DNA of 64,000 bases from Blastochloris sulfoviridis (GTDB taxonomy: Bacteria > Pseudomonadota > Alphaproteobacteria > Rhizobiales > Xanthobacteraceae), in NCBI RefSeq assembly GCF_008630065.1, contig NZ_VWPL01000014.1, forward strand, positions 23,521 through 87,520, given 5' to 3'. The first letter of the stretch is position 1, and each line of letters opens with the position of its first letter. Under the pieces are notes generated by a model. That model did not search any database and had not been told where the DNA came from. It worked only from the letters and a program-made list of their open reading frames with translations. The position numbers were made by a program, and so were the translations under genes. Shown piece after piece: positions 1 through 12,155 of the stretch.

Positions 1-3000
1 CCGACCGACACGCCCGACACGAAATCGGCGGGCGCCGTCCAGGTCTCGGCCCCGTCAGGGGCCGAGCCGACCGCGAGGTCGCGATAGAGGCCGATGGTCA
101 GTCCCGCAGCCTTGCCCCGGGCGCTGGCGCGCGCGAGCTGGCGGTCGGCCAGCCACTGCTGGAACAGCGCGTAGCGGATCTCGCGGGCATGGTCGCGCCG
201 CGCCTGGGCGATGCCCGGGCCGGTGATGGCGCCAAGCCCCGACGGCCAGCGCGCGCGATCGGTGGTGCCGGCGGCGTGGGCGATCGCCTGGAACAGCGCG
301 AAGCCGGCCAGCGCCTCGCCGCCCTCGGCGACGAAGCGGGCGTATTCGACCGCCAGCGCCTGCGGCAGCCGCCCGGTTTCGGCGCGCTGATCGAAGGTCT
401 CGAACGCCGCCCGCAGCACCGCGTCCTTGATCGCCGCCACCGCCGGATAGTCGACGAGCCGTCCTTCGGCCAGCATGGCGATGGCACCGGCATGCGATTC
501 GAGCGCCGCCTGCGCCGCCTCGGAGTCGAACATCTTCGGCAGGCACGCCACGTCGATATAGAGCGGATCGAGGAAGCGCCGGTCGCAGGGGTGGTAGGGG
601 CTCGCCCGGCTGCGGTCGGTGGCGAACAGCGCGTGGAACGGATTGACGCCGACCAGCGCCGCGCCCATCCGGCCGGCGCTCTCGGCCACGCGGGCGAGCG
701 TCTCGAAATCGCCGACGCCGGCGTCGCCGTCGTGGCGCAGCGCGTAGAGGTGGGCGGCGAGGCCGTAGAGCTTGTGGTCCTCGGCCAATGCCGGCGGCAG
801 GTGGCAGGGCGGCGCGTGCCGCGGCGCCCCCGACGCGCGGGCGTGCAGATAGGCGAGGCTTTCGCGCGCCTGGGCGGTCGAGCCGACGGCGAAGCCCATG
901 CCGGCCAGAATGGCGCGCAGCGTGTCGGGCGAGGCGCGCCGGCCGATGCCGTCGAGACCCCACCAGTCGCGCTCGACGCCGGCGGCCTCGGCGAGTTCGC
1001 CCAGCACGTTGGGATCGACCCCGGCGCGGCGGCGGGCGCGCACCGGCGCAGCCGCCACATCGCTGACGGCCGCGAACAGGCGCACCGAGCGCGCGGCGAC
1101 CGTGGTGGTGGAGAGCCCCTCGACGTCGGGGGCCGGCGCGCCATCGGGCGCGGCGCTGTCGAACAGCTCGCGCCAGACCCGCTCCTGCTCGGCATCGGGC
1201 AGGGCGACGGCGACGTCGCTTGAGCCGCCATTGATCCACAGCACGACGCGGCTCGCCGGCTCCAGCCCGTCGGCGGTGGCGAGCATCAGGCCGAGCACCC
1301 GGTTGTCGGCGGTCTGCCACTCGGGCGTCGTCATGGCGAGGCCCGAGGGCGCGAGCCAGATCACATCCGGCGCACCGCCGGGCTCGACGGCCCGGCCGCT
1401 GACGAACCGGTCCTGGCGCAGCGCCGGGTGGGCGCTGCGCGCCGCCGCCAGCCGGGCGGTGAAGGCGATCAGCTCGCGGTCGGCACTCTGCCAGTCGAGC
1501 CAGGTCGTGGCGTTGTCCTGGGCGTAGGCGTTGTTGTTGCCGCCCTGGGTGCGGCCGAACTCGTCGCCGGCGGTGAGCATCGGCGTACCGCGCGACACGA
1601 ACAGCGTCGCCAGCAGCGCGCGCACGTCGCGCTTGCGCCGGGCGACGATCTCGGGGTCGTCGGTGGGCCCTTCGACGCCGTGGTTCCAGGAATTGTTGGC
1701 GTCGGTGCCGTCGCGGTTGCCCTCGCCATTGGCGAGATTGTGCTTGCGCTCGTAGGCGACGGTGTCGGCCAGCGAGAAGCCGTCGTGGCAGGCGATGAAG
1801 TTGATGCCGGAGGCCGGGCCGCGCCCGCTCGCCTGAAAAATGTCCGACGACCCCGCAAGCCGCGTGGCGAGCAGACCGGTCAGGCCGGCATCGCCCCGCC
1901 AGAAGCGGCGCACGTCGTCGCGGAAGCGGTCGTTCCATTCCTGAAACGGCTTGGGAAACCGGCCGAGCTGGTAGCCGCCGGGGCCAACGTCCCACGGCTC
2001 GGCGATCAGCACGCGCTCGCCCAGCACGTCGTCCGAGGCGATGGCCGCGAGCAGCGGGTGGTGGGGGTCGAACCCGTCGGCGCGGCGGCCGAGCGTGGCG
2101 GCGAGGTCGAAGCGGAAGCCGTCGACGCCGGCCTGAAGCGCCCAGTGGCGCAGGGCGTCGACCACCAGCCGCAGCGTGGCCGGCCGGTCGCAGGCCAGCG
2201 TGTTGCCGCAGCCGGTGTCGTTGATCAGCTCGCCGTCGGCGGCGTGGCGGAAATAGGTGGGGCCGTCGAGACCGCGCAGCGACAGGCTGGGGCCCAGGAT
2301 GTCGCTTTCGCCGGTGTGGTTGAACACCATGTCGAGCAGCACCTCGAAGCCCTCGGCGTGCAGGGCATTGATGGTGTCGCGGATCTCCGTCAGGCCGCCG
2401 GGGGCGAGGCGCGGATCGGGCGCCAGATAAGCGATCGGGCTGTAGCCCCAGGCATTGGTGAGGCCGAGCGGGCCGAGATGGCGCTCGTCGATCCAGGCGG
2501 TGATCGGCATCAGCTCGATGGTGGTGACGCCGAGGGTCTTGAGGTGATCGAGGATGGCGGGCTCGGCCAGCGCGGCGACGGTGCCGCGCTTGGCCAGCGG
2601 CACGCCTGGGTGGCGCTTGGTGAAGCCGCGCACCAGCACCTCGTAGATGACCCGCCGCTCCGGCGCGATGCGGGGCCGCGGCGTGGCGGACGGTGCGGCC
2701 GGCCGGCGCAGCACCGCCTTCGGCACGTCGGGCGCGCTGTCGGCCTCGGACATGGCGCCGATCTCGCCGGCATGCGCGCGCATCGACGGCGCGAGCACGA
2801 ACGGCCGGTCGAGCTCGACGGCGTAGGGGTCGACCAGGAGCTTGGCGGGATTGAAGAAGAACCCGCGGTGGGGATCGAACGGGCCTTCGGCGCGAAGGCC
2901 GTAGCGCGTGCCCTCGTCGAGCCCGGCGACGAACGTGTGATGGATGTCGCCATCGCGCGCCATCGCCACCCGGCGGAGTTCCTCGCGGCCCTCGGCGTCG

Positions 3001-3127
3001 AACAGGCAGAGCGTGAGGCGGCTGGCGTGCTGGGACCGGACGGCGAAGTGCACGCCCGCCGCAACGGCGTCGAACGTCGCCCCGAGACGCCCGGGCGGCA
3101 TGCCCGGCGATGGGGGACGCGTTGGCG

Positions 3128-3131
<4 letters not shown>
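1..3131 (-). CDS. glgX: GlgX-MalQ fusion (glycogen debranching enzyme / 4-alpha-glucanotransferase), 3' partial
   Basis: An uninterrupted frame of more than 1,040 codons runs off the left edge. Residues 1 to about 690 are a GlgX-type alpha-1,6-debranching enzyme: an N-terminal CBM48-like domain, then a GH13 barrel with the nucleophile region DGFRFDLAA, the acid/base region IAEPWDVG and the CHDGFSL motif. It should remove limit-dextrin branches left by GlgP. From about residue 695 the frame passes, without stop or frameshift, into a MalQ-type amylomaltase (NPFHALFATD, FLDPLYIDV, GLYRDLAVG). I checked codon by codon that the junction near 1020-1150 is open. The MalQ catalytic residues lie beyond the window. 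The start ATG overlaps the glgA stop by 4 bp (ATGA). Such bifunctional proteins are known in some Hyphomicrobiales. Confidence 0.93.
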
Positions 3132-4788
<1,657 letters not shown>

Positions 4789-4792
<4 letters not shown>

Positions 4793-6093
4793 TCGGACAT
4801 CCTGTCGATCATGTTCTGGGTGATCAGCACGATGCCCTTGTCGGTGCGGCGGAAGCGCTTGGCGTCGAGCTCCGGATCCTCGCCGACGACGAGGCCGGGC
4901 GGAATGCGCACGCCGCGGTCGATGATGGTGTTGTGCAGCCTGGCGCGCCGGCCGATGTCGACGTCCGGCAGCACCACCGAGGACTCGATGCGCGAGAACG
5001 AATTGACGCGCACGCCGGCGAACAGCACCGAATTGCTCAGCGCGCCGCCCGACACGATGCAGCCGGCCGACACCAGCGAGGACACCGCCTGGCCGCGCCG
5101 TCCCTCCAGGTCGTGGACGAACTTGGCGGGCGGGGCGATCTCGGCATAGGTCCAGATCGGCCAGTCGCGCTCGAAGATGTCCAGGCTCGGAATGACCGCC
5201 GTAAGGTCGATATTGGCCTCGTGATAGGCGTCGAGCGTGCCGACGTCGCGCCAATAGGCGTCCGGCTCGTTGTGCGAGCGCACGCACGAGGAGGTGAAGC
5301 GGTGGGCGACCGCCTTGCCGTTCTTGACGAGGTACGGAATGATGTTCTTGCCGAAATCGTGCGAGGAGTCCGGATCGGCGGCGTCGCGGCGCAACTCCTC
5401 GAGCATGAAGCGCGTCTCGAACACGTAGATGCCCATGCTGGCCAGCGCGAAATCCGGATTGCCGGGAATGCCCGGCGGATCGGCCGGCTTCTCGACGAAG
5501 TCGATGATGCGGTCGTTCTCGTCGACATGCATGACGCCGAAGCCGGTGGCCTCCATGCGCGGCACTTCGAGACAACTGACGATGACGTCGGCCTTCTGGT
5601 CGACGAGTTGGCGCAGCATCGGCTCGCAATCCATCTTGTAGACGTGATCGCCGGCCAGGATGATGGTGTAGCGCGGATCGTAGCCCTCGATGATGTCGAT
5701 GTTTTGGTAGACCGCGTCGGCCGTGCCGACGTACCACATGTCCTCCGACACGCGCTGGCTGGCTGGCAGGATGTCGAAGCCTTCCTTGCGTTCCTGGCGG
5801 AAGAAGTTCCAGCCCGACTGCAGATGCCGGATCAGGCTGTGCGCCTTGTACTGGGTGGCGACGCAGATGCGGCGGATGCCGGAATTGAGCGCGTTCGACA
5901 GCGCAAAATCGATGATGCGCCACGTGCCGCCGAAATAGACCGCCGGCTTGGCCCGACGGTCCGTCAGTTCCATCAGGCGCGAGCCGCGTCCTCCGGCCAG
6001 CACGAAGGCCATGGTGTCGCGGGCAAGCGGACCGGAATCGGGCCGGTTGACACGGGCCACGGCGGGCGAAACAGGCAGGCCGGGAGACGTCAT
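4789..6093 (-). CDS. glgC: Glucose-1-phosphate adenylyltransferase
   Basis: This 434-residue enzyme should make ADP-glucose from glucose-1-phosphate and ATP, the committed step of bacterial glycogen synthesis. The nucleotide-binding motif AGGRGSRL is near residues 33-40, followed by KPAVYFGG and the sugar-phosphate-binding stretch around FVEKPAD. The C-terminal part is the usual left-handed beta-helix. I chose the ATG that overlaps the glgB stop by 4 bp. A GTG and another ATG lie just upstream in frame, but the junctions on both sides of the gene use the same ATGA arrangement, which supports this start. Length and motifs are normal for the family. Confidence 0.95.
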
Positions 6094-8360
6094 GGGCATT
6101 CCCACTCAAGATACAGGGTGGCCAGGGGAGGCAGCGTCAGGGTCGCCGACACGCCGCCGAACGCATCGCTGGTCGCCTGCACGGCGCCGCCATTGCCGAC
6201 GCCGCAGCCGCCATAGTCGCGCGCATCGGTGTTCAGCCGCTCGGCCCAGCGCCCGGTGCGCGGCATCGGCACGCGATAGCCGTGGCGCGGCACCGCCGTG
6301 AGATTGGCGATCACGGCGACGAGGCCCGAGCCGTCGCCCGACTGGCGCGCCCAGGCGAACACCGAATTCTCGCGGTCGTCGACGATCAGCCAGCGGAAGC
6401 CTTCGGGCTCGCAGTCGCGCTCGTGCAGAGCGGGCTTGGCATGGTGCATCCGGTTGAGATCGCGCACCAGACGCTGCATGCCGGCGTGCGGGGCGTGCTG
6501 GATCACCCCCCAGTCGAGCGCCCGGGATTCGCACCACTCGTCGCGCTGCGCGAACTCCTGTCCCATGAACAGGAGTTTCTTGCCGGGATAGCCCCACAGC
6601 AAGGCGTAATAGGCGCGCAGGGAGGCGAACCGCTGCCAGTCGTCGCCGGACATCTTGTGCAGCAGCGACGCCTTGCCGTGCACCACCTCGTCATGGGACA
6701 GCGGCAGGATGAAGTTCTCGGAGAAGGCGTAGAGCAGGCCGAAGGTGATGTCGTCGTGGTGCCAGCGGCGATAAACGGCCTCGCGCGACATGTATCGCAG
6801 CGTGTCGTTCATGAAGCCCATGTTCCACTTGAAGCCGAACCCGAGGCCGCCCGCAAAGACCGGGTGGGAGACGCCGGCCCAGGCGGTCGATTCCTCGGCG
6901 ATCATCAGCACGCCCGGATGCTGGGCGTAGACGATCTCGTTCAGGCGCTTGAGGAAGGCGATCGCCTCGAGGTTCTCCTTGCCGCCATACTTGTTGGGCA
7001 GCCATTCGCCGTTGCGGCGCGAATAGTCGAGATAGAGCATCGAGGCCACCGCATCGACCCTGAGCCCGTCGATATGGAAGCGCTCCAGCCAGAACAGCGC
7101 GTTGTTGATCAGGAAGCTCGCAACCTCGGTGCGCCCGAAATTGTAGATCGCGGTGTTCCAGTCGGGATGGAAGCCACGGCGCGGATCCTCGTGCTCGTAG
7201 AGCGCGGTGCCGTCGAAGTGGCGCAGGCCGTGGGCATCGGTCGGGAAGTGCGCCGGCACCCAGTCGAGGATGATGCCGATGCCGGCCTTGTGGGCGGCAT
7301 CGACGAAGCGCGCGAACCCCGCCGGATCGCCATGGCGGGCGGTCGGCGCGAACAGGCCGGTCGGCTGGTAGCCCCAGGACGCATCGAGCGGATGCTCGGA
7401 GACCGGCAGGAGCTCGATATGGGTGAAGCCGAGATCGGCGACGTAGGGGATGAGCTGGCGGGCGAGGTCGTCATAGCTCAGGAACTCGCCGTTCGGCCCG
7501 CGCTGCCAGGAGCCGAGATGCGCCTCGTAGATCGACATCGGCGCGCGGCGCGGATCGCGCTTGGCGCGGGCCTCCATGTAGGCGGCATCCGTCCACGCAA
7601 TGTCGAGCGGCCCGGCGACCACGGATGCGGTGTTGGGCCGCAGTTCCGACTGGAAGGCCATTGGATCGGCCTTGAGCGGCTGCAGATTGCCGTCGGGACC
7701 GAGGATCTCGAACTTGTAGATCGTCCCGGCGCCAAGGCCGGGGACGAAGATCTCGTAGACGCCGGCGTCGACCCGCCGCCGCATCAGATGGCGGCGGCCG
7801 TCCCACTGGTTGAAGTCGCCGACCACCGAGACGCGCTGGGCGTTGGGCGCCCACACCGCGAAATGCACGCCGGCCACCCCCTCGTGCACGATGGGATGGG
7901 CGCCGAGCTTGTCGAACAGCCGCAGGTGCGATCCCTCGGCGACGTAATAGTCGTCGAGCGGGCCGAGCACCGGGCCGAAGCCGTAGGGGTCGAAGAACTC
8001 CCAGGCGCCGCCGGCATTGCGGGCGCGCAGCCGGTAGCGGATGCGCGGACCGGGCCCGATCGATCCTTCGAACACGTCGTGCGGCGTGCGCTTCTCCAGC
8101 GCGCCCAGCACCGTGCCGGCGTCGTCGATCACCTCGACGGTGTCCGCGCCCGGCACGAACGCCCGCACCACGCGCGTCCGTCCGGCCTCCTGCAGGCCCA
8201 GAACGGCGAACGGGTCATGATGCGTGCCCGCGGCGATGGCGGCGATATCGCCGGTCGAGAGTCGCGCGCCGTTGCCCGCCGCGACGCCTCCACCCTTGGC
8301 CCCCGCGCCGCCCGTGCTTCCTCCGCCCGTGCTTCCTCCGCCCATGAAATCCCCGGCCAT
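6090..8360 (-). CDS. glgB: 1,4-alpha-glucan branching enzyme
   Basis: This GH13 branching enzyme of about 756 residues makes the alpha-1,6 branches of glycogen. Visible are the N-terminal CBM48 domain, the nucleophile motif [10 protein letters not shown], the acid/base Glu in IAEESTAW and [11 protein letters not shown]. The open frame extends further upstream, but the ATG at 8360 is preceded a few bases away by a run of six G, a good ribosome-binding site, so I place the start there. The protein then begins with a low-complexity Gly/Ser/Thr stretch built on a small tandem repeat (GGGST twice) before the usual helix and HDPFAVLG. The stop overlaps glgC. Confidence 0.94.
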   Translation of the reverse strand: MAGDFMGGGSTGGGSTGGAGAKGGGVAAGNGARLSTGDIAAIAAGTHHDPFAVLGLQEAGRTRVVRAFVPGADTVEVIDDAGTVLGALEKRTPHDVFEGSIGPGPRIRYRLRARNAGGAWEFFDPYGFGPVLGPLDDYYVAEGSHLRLFDKLGAHPIVHEGVAGVHFAVWAPNAQRVSVVGDFNQWDGRRHLMRRRVDAGVYEIFVPGLGAGTIYKFEILGPDGNLQPLKADPMAFQSELRPNTASVVAGPLDIAWTDAAYMEARAKRDPRRAPMSIYEAHLGSWQRGPNGEFLSYDDLARQLIPYVADLGFTHIELLPVSEHPLDASWGYQPTGLFAPTARHGDPAGFARFVDAAHKAGIGIILDWVPAHFPTDAHGLRHFDGTALYEHEDPRRGFHPDWNTAIYNFGRTEVASFLINNALFWLERFHIDGLRVDAVASMLYLDYSRRNGEWLPNKYGGKENLEAIAFLKRLNEIVYAQHPGVLMIAEESTAWAGVSHPVFAGGLGFGFKWNMGFMNDTLRYMSREAVYRRWHHDDITFGLLYAFSENFILPLSHDEVVHGKASLLHKMSGDDWQRFASLRAYYALLWGYPGKKLLFMGQEFAQRDEWCESRALDWGVIQHAPHAGMQRLVRDLNRMHHAKPALHERDCEPEGFRWLIVDDRENSVFAWARQSGDGSGLVAVIANLTAVPRHGYRVPMPRTGRWAERLNTDARDYGGCGVGNGGAVQATSDAFGGVSATLTLPPLATLYLEWECP

Positions 8361-8537
8361 ATACCCCCCGGCTGTGAACTGTTCGGCCAGAATTGCTGAC
8401 CCATCGCCCGACGGGCCCGCCGGCGGCCTCGCGGGTGCGTGGCCGTTCGGCTGGAACTGCCGTCCCCTTGATCGTGCCCAAAGCCGCAGGAACGATCGAG
8501 GGACCATACCTCAGTAACGCCGGCCCCGATTTGCGGG

Positions 8538-11048
8538 TCAGCGCGTCGGCACGCCCCAGATCTCCTCAGCGTAGTCCCGGATCGCCCGGTCGGAGGAGAA
8601 CCAGCCCGATCGGGCTGTATTGATCACCGCCTTGCGGGCCCAATCGCTCGAATTGCGCCACAGGGCAGCGATCTTCCGCTGGGTTTCGGCATAAGCCTGG
8701 AAGTCGGCAGTGACAAGAAAATAGTCGTGATTGCGCAGCGCGTCGACGGTGCCGCGATGGCGCGAGGGATCGTCCGGCGAGTAAACGCCAGCGTATAACG
8801 ATTCCATGACAGCGACGAGCGCCGGATTGCCGGCGATCGTTTCGTTTGGATTGTATCCCTTGCGGCGAACGACTTCGACCTCCTCGGCGATCAGCCCGAA
8901 GATGAAAATGTTCTCGCCACCGATATGATCGCGAAGCTCGATGTTGGCGCCGTCAAGCGTCCCGATGGTCAACGCGCCGTTCAGCGCGAACTTCATGTTG
9001 CCGGTGCCCGAAGCCTCCATGCCGGCAGTCGAGATCTGCTCGGAGAGATCGGCGGCAGGAATGATCACCTGCGCCAGGCTGACATTATAGTTGGGCAGGA
9101 ACGCCACCTTCAGCAGCCCGCGCGTCGCCGGATCGGAATTGATCACCTTGGCGACGTCGTTGATCAGCTTGATGATGTATTTGGCGGTCGTGTAGCTCGA
9201 CGCCGCCTTGCCGGCAAAGATCTTGACCCGCGGCACCCAATCCTCGTTCGGCCGGGCGCGGATCGCGTCATAGAGCGCGATGGTCTCAAGAACATTGAGA
9301 AGTTGGCGCTTGTATTCATGGATGCGCTTGACATGGACGTCGAACATCGCCGCCGGGTCGACACGCACGCCGATCTGTTCGAGCATCAGGGCGGCGAGCC
9401 GCTCCTTGTTGGCGCGCTTGACCTGCATGAAGCGTTCGCGAAACGCCGCATCCTCGGCATGGGGCGCAAGCTGCGACAGCTTCTCCAGGTCGTCGAGCGG
9501 CCCTTCGCCGATGGTGTCGCGTACCAGCCGGGCGAGGTCGGGATTGGACTGCATCAGCCAGCGGCGCGGCGTGATGCCGTTGGTCTTGTTGGTGATGCGC
9601 TCGGGATAGAGCGTCCCCAGCTCCTTGAAGACCGTCTTCTTCATCAGCTCGCTGTGCAGCGCCGAGACGCCGTTGATCTTGTGCGAGCCGACGAAGGCGA
9701 GGTTGCCCATGCGCACGCCGCGGCCGTGCCATTCGTCGATCAGCGAGATCGCCGACAGCATGCCGTCGGTGCAGTCCGGCCGCGTGCGGGCGCTGGCGAG
9801 CAGCTTGGCATTGATGGCGTAGATGATCTGCATGTGGCGCGGCAGCAGCCGCTCCATCAGCGACACCGGCCACATCTCCAGCGCTTCCGGCAGGAGCGTG
9901 TGGTTGGTGTAGTTGATGGTGCCGCGGGTGATGGCCCAGGCTTCGTCCCAGCCGAGCGCGTGCACGTCGAGCAGAATGCGCATCAGCTCGGCCACCGCGA
10001 TCGCCGGGTGGGTGTCGTTGAGTTGGAGGGTGGCCTTGTCGGACAGGCTGCGGATGTCGCCGAACTGCTGGACGTGGCGGCGCACCAGATCCTGCAGCGA
10101 GGCCGAGGTGAAGAAGAACTCCTGGCGCAGCCGCAGCTCCTGGCCGGCCTGCGTCGAATCGGACGGGTAGAGCACGCGCGAGATGCTCTCGGCGCGGGTG
10201 CGGTCGGCGACCGCGCCGACATGGTCGCCGCGGTTGAAGGCTTCGAGGTGGATCGGGTCGGCGGCGCGCGCCCGCCACAGGCGCAGCGTGTTCACCCGCG
10301 CGCCGCGCCAGCCGACGATCGGCGTGTCGTAGGCGATGGCCAGCACCCGGTCGACCGGCTTCCAGGTGTGGCGCACCGCGCCGTCCCAGCCCTCGGCGGC
10401 CTCGACCGTGCCGCCGAAGCCGATCTCGTAGGCGACCTCGCGGCGCTCGAACTCCCAGGGATTGCCGAACGCCAGCCAGTCCTCCGGCAGCTCGATCTGC
10501 CAGCCGTCGGCGATCTTCTGACGGAACAGGCCGTGGTCGTAGCGGATGCCGTAGCCATGCGCGGCGATGGCCAGCGTCGCCATGCTTTCCATGTAGCAGG
10601 CGGCGAGCCGGCCCAGGCCGCCATTGCCGAGCGCGGCGTCGGGCTCAAGCTCGGCCATGGCCTCGTAGTCGACCCCGATCTCGGCCAGCGCCTCGCGCAC
10701 CACCGCGTCGAGTTGCAGGTTGCACGACACGTCGCGCAACTGCCGGCCGATCATGAATTCGAGCGACAGGTAGTACACGCGCTTGCGGCCGGTGCGGTAG
10801 GCCTCGCGCACCGAGGCGATCCAGCGGTCGACGACGTGGTCGCGGACGGCGAGGCTGGTGGCGCGCAACCAGTCGTGCAGCTTGGCCGCGGCCGGATCCT
10901 TGCCCACCGCATAGGTGAGCTTGGCCAGGATCGCCTTGCGCATCTGCAGCGCATCGACCTTGGGCGCAAAGGCGACACCGTCGATCGCCGGGTCATCAAG
11001 GCTGGCGGGTTCGCCGGTGGACGCGACGTTCGGCATCAGATAGGGCAT
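8538..11048 (-). CDS. glgP: Glycogen/starch/alpha-glucan phosphorylase
   Basis: This 836-residue phosphorylase releases glucose-1-phosphate from the non-reducing ends of glycogen. The pyridoxal-phosphate lysine lies in the canonical segment EASGTGNMKFALNG, and the protein aligns over its full length with GlgP/MalP enzymes (about 815 residues). The start ATG at 11048 has GAGG four bases upstream; an in-frame ATG 12 bp downstream has no such site. It is the first glg gene here, but about 177 bp separate it from glgB, so glgB-glgC-glgA-glgX may have their own promoter. Making synthesis and breakdown enzymes from one locus is common in proteobacteria. Confidence 0.95.
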   Translation of the reverse strand: MPYLMPNVASTGEPASLDDPAIDGVAFAPKVDALQMRKAILAKLTYAVGKDPAAAKLHDWLRATSLAVRDHVVDRWIASVREAYRTGRKRVYYLSLEFMIGRQLRDVSCNLQLDAVVREALAEIGVDYEAMAELEPDAALGNGGLGRLAACYMESMATLAIAAHGYGIRYDHGLFRQKIADGWQIELPEDWLAFGNPWEFERREVAYEIGFGGTVEAAEGWDGAVRHTWKPVDRVLAIAYDTPIVGWRGARVNTLRLWRARAADPIHLEAFNRGDHVGAVADRTRAESISRVLYPSDSTQAGQELRLRQEFFFTSASLQDLVRRHVQQFGDIRSLSDKATLQLNDTHPAIAVAELMRILLDVHALGWDEAWAITRGTINYTNHTLLPEALEMWPVSLMERLLPRHMQIIYAINAKLLASARTRPDCTDGMLSAISLIDEWHGRGVRMGNLAFVGSHKINGVSALHSELMKKTVFKELGTLYPERITNKTNGITPRRWLMQSNPDLARLVRDTIGEGPLDDLEKLSQLAPHAEDAAFRERFMQVKRANKERLAALMLEQIGVRVDPAAMFDVHVKRIHEYKRQLLNVLETIALYDAIRARPNEDWVPRVKIFAGKAASSYTTAKYIIKLINDVAKVINSDPATRGLLKVAFLPNYNVSLAQVIIPAADLSEQISTAGMEASGTGNMKFALNGALTIGTLDGANIELRDHIGGENIFIFGLIAEEVEVVRRKGYNPNETIAGNPALVAVMESLYAGVYSPDDPSRHRGTVDALRNHDYFLVTADFQAYAETQRKIAALWRNSSDWARKAVINTARSGWFSSDRAIRDYAEEIWGVPTR

Positions 11049-11632
11049 GCGACCTCGATCGGGCACGGACGGGGCTGAATTGGTCTTAGCTGCAATGCAA
11101 CCTGGATTGAAGAGGCGCGATTGTTTGGCCGGCTGCCGACCGCCGCGTGCCGGCCAGCACCGGTTTCCGAGGCGTTCGGTCGAAGTATAACCTGCAAACG
11201 CCTCGCACCCAGCATGGCTGCATCCTGAATCGATCTCGACAATACGGCCTCATCCCCGACTCAGCCAAGGGTTCGGTTAAAATCGCGACTGAAACTTCTT
11301 TTCCGCGCGACAGCTCGGCATGGCAGAGCGATTCCACATGCGCTCAAATGCGGGCGGCCCGCAAGCGAAACCGAAACGGCGCCGTTGCGCAAAATTGCCG
11401 CTCCGCACGACCTGCGGCTGCGTCAGCGGGCGTATTGGCGCCGCCGTTGCCTGCATCTCAACCTTATCGATACGCATATCAACGAAAGCGTTCACGTTTC
11501 GTTAATCTTTACATGTTGTAGTAATCATCGAATCGCGGTATTGGTAAACCAAGCTAGCGGCAGCCTTCGCAACCCTTTGCGCGCCCGCGATTTATACTTT
11601 CGACAAACCCAAAAATATTTGCTGAGTACGGG
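11049..11632. other. Intergenic region, no gene recognised
   Basis: About 580 bases lie between the divergent glgP and response-regulator genes. The part from about 11450 is clearly richer in A+T than its surroundings, as expected for promoter DNA. Short open frames exist but show no protein-like composition, no ribosome-binding site and no recognisable motif. I see no tRNA, riboswitch or terminator hairpin. Confidence 0.5.
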
Positions 11633-11657
11633 GGAACCAATCTGTCGTTCCGACGTT
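11633..11657 (+). promoter_or_regulatory. EcfG-type general stress promoter
   Basis: GGAAC at 11633-11637, a 16-base spacer, then CGTT at 11654-11657. This matches the consensus bound by sigma-EcfG of the alphaproteobacterial general stress response (GGAAC, N16-17, CGTT). It ends 49 bases before the response-regulator start codon. Single-domain response regulators are frequent members of the EcfG regulon, which strengthens the assignment. The match is seen directly; the function is inferred. Confidence 0.7.
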
Positions 11658-11706
11658 AATGTTACTTTTTCTAGTGCGAGGCCGCCCAGGAAAGTCGAAG
11701 CCAGCC

Positions 11707-12096
11707 ATGTTGCGAGTTCTGATTGTCGAAGATAATGCGCTGATTGCGTGCGACCTCGACGCCATCGTCGCCGCATCGGGGCATGAAGTGATGGGCCCGG
11801 TCGATACCGTGGCGGACGCACGAAAACTGCTCGGCGACTGTGACGCCGCCCTGCTCGACATCGACGTGCGCGACGGCAAGACGTTCGAACTGGCCGCGGC
11901 GCTCGGCCAGACGGGACGGCCGTTCATGTTCATCACCGGCGTGGTGCGCCGGGATCTGCCGGGCATGTTCCGCAGCGCCGCCTTCCTGCAGAAGCCCTAC
12001 GCGGCGGGCGACATCCGCCGCTGGCTGGGCCGGACCGAGTCGCCGCCCACCGTGCCGGCCGCCCAAAACGCCAGGATGCGCACCGCCCCGGCCTGA
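11707..12096 (+). CDS. Single-domain response regulator (CheY-like receiver)
   Basis: This 129-residue protein is only a receiver domain. LIVEDN near the N-terminus supplies the acidic metal-binding residues, ALLDIDV carries the phospho-acceptor Asp, FITG gives the conserved Thr position and QKPY the invariant Lys. There is no output domain, so it should act by protein interaction or as a phosphate shuttle. No histidine kinase lies in the window. An upstream in-frame ATG would add 16 residues, but the receiver fold begins right at MLRVLIVEDN. The putative EcfG promoter just upstream suggests control by general stress; proteins of this type modulate PhyR/EcfG signalling in relatives. Confidence 0.85.
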   Translation: MLRVLIVEDNALIACDLDAIVAASGHEVMGPVDTVADARKLLGDCDAALLDIDVRDGKTFELAAALGQTGRPFMFITGVVRRDLPGMFRSAAFLQKPYAAGDIRRWLGRTESPPTVPAAQNARMRTAPA

Positions 12097-12155
12097 TCCG
12101 CCGAGCCTGATCCGCCGAGGTCAGCCACGGGCCGATTTCACCCGGCGCCGGGGTC

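Noticed and set aside
11147..11521. A 124-codon plus-strand ORF upstream of the response regulator
   Set aside because: It has no ribosome-binding site, mixed composition and no recognisable motif, and it lies in DNA that looks like divergent promoter sequence.
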